Below are positions 61,848 through 64,000 of a stretch of DNA of 64,000 bases, piece after piece. The stretch is from positions 1,426,001-1,490,000 of the forward strand of contig NZ_VIWO01000001.1 in the NCBI RefSeq assembly GCF_007829335.1. Reading direction: 5' to 3'. Each line of letters begins with the position of its first letter. Within the stretch, counting starts at the first letter, position 1. The notes under the pieces are model-generated. The model worked only from the letters and a program-made list of their open reading frames with translations, ran no database searches and was not told the DNA's origin. Made by a program: the position numbers and the translations under genes. Origin of the DNA: Chitinophaga polysaccharea (lineage in GTDB: Bacteria > Bacteroidota > Bacteroidia > Chitinophagales > Chitinophagaceae).

Positions 61848-63458
61848 ATGAAATATATAGTGCCTATCATGTTGCTGGCTTTTACAGTAAGCTCCTGTAA
61901 CAAAATGCTGGATGAAAAAGTGGTCACCAATGTGACAGACGATTTTTATAATACCAAAGCCGGCTTTCAGACCGCCGTTACAGGCTCCTATGTGGCGATG
62001 CGCAACTTTTACAGTACCGAAAGAGGGATGACGCTCACCGAAACCGGTACGGATATCTATACCAACGGCTCCGATGGTAACTACAAATTTACCAGTCAAT
62101 ATACTTCACAGCTGGACGCCCGCTACGACCATGTCAGGGAAGTATGGAATAGCTTTTATCAAACCATCAATACCTGTAACGTAGTGGTAGACCGGGCCAA
62201 TAACATCCCTGGCCTGGACGATGCCACCAAAAAAGCAGGGGTAGCAGAGGCGTTGTTTTGCCGTGCTCATTACCATTTCATCCTGATGGAAATGTTTGGC
62301 GCCATACCCTTACAGCTACACGAAAACACAAAAATTGTAACAGAATCGCACCGCGACAGCGTTTCCGCCATATACGATGCCGTGATTGCCGATTTGCTGG
62401 CGGCTGATAAAGACTTGCCGGCAGCTGCTGCCAACTGGGGACGGGCTACCAAAGCGGCTGCTGAACACCTGCTGGCCAGGGTATACCTCACCCGTGCTTC
62501 TTCGCCCCAGGCTAAGCCTACAGATTATGCCGACGCTGCGAAATATGCCGACCAGGTGATCAAAAATTTCGGATTCCGTCTGCTGGATGATCCCGGACAG
62601 GTATGGGCACAGGGCAAGGAAAATAATTCAGAAACGGTATTTGCTGCGCAATACACGGCCGATCCGCTGTATGGATATCCCGACAACAATGCCTGCCGCT
62701 TTTTCCTGATGCAGTACGATGTGTTGGCCGGTATGAAGCGGGATTTGCCTAATGGCACGCCCTGGAAGCGTTTCAGGCCTACAAAATTCCTGATCGACAC
62801 CTTGTATAAAGACCGCGTGCATGATGTACGTTACGAAAAGTTCTTTACTACCGTATGGTACGCCAATACCGCTACCGCCAAGTTAAACGTAGGAGATACC
62901 GCTGTGTACCTGCCAGGTTATGATGTTAGCAAAGCAGAAATAGAAAGCAAAAAATACATGCTGGTGCCGCCCAGGCTGTATACCGAACGCCTGTATCCTT
63001 CCCTGAATAAATTTGCCGATTCCCTGCGCCCGGATAACCAGGCCTCGGGAGTAAGGCCCTTTATCGCTTTCCGCCTCGCAGAAGCTTACCTGATCGAAGC
63101 AGAAGCCAAAATGATGCAGGGCGATAACCAGGGCGCCGCCGACCTGGTAAACATAGTTCGCTGGAGAGCCGCCAGGGTGGGAACTACACCAGCCGAAACA
63201 CAGGCCAACCGCGATGCGCTCACCGTTAAAGCATCCGATATGACCATCGACTTTTTACTCGATGAAAGAGGACGGGAGCTGGTAGGCGAGCAAATGCGCT
63301 GGTTTGACCTCACCCGTACCCACAAGTTACTGGAAAGAGTAAAACTGCATAATACCGAAGGGGGACCCAACATTCAACCTAAACATGTACTGCGCCCGAT
63401 TCCACAGGATCAGATAGACAGATCGTCTAACCCATTCCCACAGAATCCTGGCTACTAG
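61848..63458 (+). CDS. SusD-like lipoprotein (locus 4)
   Basis: 536 residues. Lipobox VSSC near residue 17, then NKMLDEKVV. Marks: EALFCRAHYHFILMEMFGAI, FIAFRLAEAYLIEAEAKMMQ, VNIVRWRAARVG, DFLLDERGRELVGEQMRWFD, and the C-terminal FPQNPGY. The double Arg-acid helix before MRWFD is typical of the family C-terminus. It is closed directly by a 22-bp-stem terminator that begins at its stop codon. Confidence 0.95.
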   Translation: MKYIVPIMLLAFTVSSCNKMLDEKVVTNVTDDFYNTKAGFQTAVTGSYVAMRNFYSTERGMTLTETGTDIYTNGSDGNYKFTSQYTSQLDARYDHVREVWNSFYQTINTCNVVVDRANNIPGLDDATKKAGVAEALFCRAHYHFILMEMFGAIPLQLHENTKIVTESHRDSVSAIYDAVIADLLAADKDLPAAAANWGRATKAAAEHLLARVYLTRASSPQAKPTDYADAAKYADQVIKNFGFRLLDDPGQVWAQGKENNSETVFAAQYTADPLYGYPDNNACRFFLMQYDVLAGMKRDLPNGTPWKRFRPTKFLIDTLYKDRVHDVRYEKFFTTVWYANTATAKLNVGDTAVYLPGYDVSKAEIESKKYMLVPPRLYTERLYPSLNKFADSLRPDNQASGVRPFIAFRLAEAYLIEAEAKMMQGDNQGAADLVNIVRWRAARVGTTPAETQANRDALTVKASDMTIDFLLDERGRELVGEQMRWFDLTRTHKLLERVKLHNTEGGPNIQPKHVLRPIPQDQIDRSSNPFPQNPGY

Positions 63459-63506
63459 CAAAAAGAAAGAGCAGAAAGCTTTCTGCTTTCTGCTCTTTCT
63501 TTTTGC
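63458..63506. terminator. Very long perfect terminator after susD (locus 4)
   Basis: A 22-bp perfect stem (63458-63479 with 63485-63506) around TTTCT, starting on the last base of the susD stop codon and ending in a T-rich arm. Confidence 0.93.
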
Positions 63507-63539
63507 TTATCTTCATTAACTCAAAAAACCTTTCGTCCT

Positions 63540-64000
63540 ATGGCACAAAAAAAGATATTGTTACTTACCGGTGATTATGCAGAGGATTATGAAACCATGG
63601 TACCTTTCCAGATGTTACAAATGATTGGCCATGATGTACATGCTGTTTGTCCTGATAAAGCAGCCGGCGATAAGATCAAAACAGCGATCCATGATTTTGA
63701 GGGCGATCAAACCTATAGCGAAAAGCCAGGACATGGTTTTGTACTGAACGCCACTTTCAATGATATAGCGGGCGCCGATTATGATGCACTCGTTATAGCG
63801 GGTGGCCGGGCGCCGGAATACCTGCGTTTAAATAAGAATGTACTGGAGCTGGTAAAGCACTTTTTCCTGGAAGATAAACCTGTAGCGGCGGTATGTCACG
63901 GTATCCAGATCCTGACAGCAGCGGATGTGGTACGGGGCAAAAAATTAACTGCTTACCCCGCAGTAGGGCCTGAAGTAACAGCCGCGGGTGGTACCTATGT
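63540..64000 (+). CDS. DJ-1/PfpI-family protein, C-terminus cut by window edge
   Basis: The frame opens at the ATG at 63540 and gives 153 residues to the window end. The DJ-1/PfpI (class I glutamine-amidotransferase-like) fold is visible: [15 protein letters not shown] with the conserved Glu near 17, [17 protein letters not shown], and the nucleophile elbow [13 protein letters not shown] with Cys followed by His. Members are deglycases, peptidases or redox chaperones; a close bacterial comparison would be PfpI/YhbO-type stress proteins. A family-specific end is missing, so no finer name is given. Confidence 0.88.
   Translation, partial: MAQKKILLLTGDYAEDYETMVPFQMLQMIGHDVHAVCPDKAAGDKIKTAIHDFEGDQTYSEKPGHGFVLNATFNDIAGADYDALVIAGGRAPEYLRLNKNVLELVKHFFLEDKPVAAVCHGIQILTAADVVRGKKLTAYPAVGPEVTAAGGTY

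Noticed and set aside
1..64000. CRISPR arrays, tRNA or rRNA genes, insertion sequences, integrase or prophage genes
   Set aside because: I looked for regular spaced repeats, transposase or integrase motifs and RNA gene signatures and found none that could be supported by eye.

Overview
The window looks like chromosomal DNA of a Bacteroidota organism, most likely a Chitinophaga-type member of the Chitinophagaceae. The reasons are four SusC/SusD pairs, a hybrid two-component regulator, ECF sigma/FecR control, promoter boxes of the Bacteroidota type (TTTG ... TAnnTTTG), many lipoproteins, and almost no Shine-Dalgarno sequences. No tRNA, rRNA, CRISPR array, IS element or prophage was seen. Both ends cut a gene: a GH30-type glycosidase at the left and a DJ-1/PfpI protein at the right.

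Layout. (1) 1-10525, minus strand: a glycan-utilisation locus read in the order hybrid sensor/regulator, SusC, SusD, GH30 hydrolase. (2) 10.6-19.1 kb: housekeeping and stress genes. These are a DinB remnant, an ECF sigma factor with a membrane partner, DUF1697, SMI1/KNR4, DUF4184, a cytosolic YceI, a DEAD-box helicase, a MarR-DoxX-YceI unit with visible operators, an SDR oxidoreductase and an intact DinB protein. (3) 19.3-29.3 kb: a second glycan locus with an alpha-L-rhamnosidase-like enzyme, a TMEM220-like protein, SusC, SusD and a lipoprotein that joins a c-type heme site to FG-GAP/VCBS repeats. (4) 29.7-38.6 kb: a complete six-gene ebo cluster (eboABC, then eboDEF) with an oppositely oriented histidine kinase/response regulator pair and a 600-bp regulatory gap in its middle; a small membrane protein follows eboF at once. 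(5) 39.2-42.9 kb: Tat-exported Gfo/Idh/MocA oxidoreductase, TauE/SafE permease, MmcQ/YjbR and YhcH/YjgK proteins. (6) 43.0-50.1 kb: ECF sigma, FecR anti-sigma, SusC with an STN domain, SusD. (7) 50.2-58.6 kb: a large lipoprotein hydrolase, an arylsulfotransferase-like lipoprotein with a TsdA-like diheme cytochrome c, a DUF885 peptidase and a double-DUF1080 hydrolase. (8) 58.8-63.5 kb: a fourth SusC/SusD pair.

How the parts fit. The four SusC/SusD pairs appear to use at least three control schemes: a hybrid sensor at locus 1, an ECF/FecR relay at locus 3, and LacI-type palindromes at locus 4. The same LacI-type palindrome (TRCAANCGATTGYA) also lies upstream of the DUF1080 hydrolase and, 19 kb away, the Gfo/Idh/MocA oxidoreductase. 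This suggests one dispersed regulon for sugar oxidation, hydrolysis and uptake. The most unusual block is the split ebo cluster. In cyanobacteria the ebo genes take part in moving a scytonemin precursor to the periplasm, but the Bacteroidota product is unknown.
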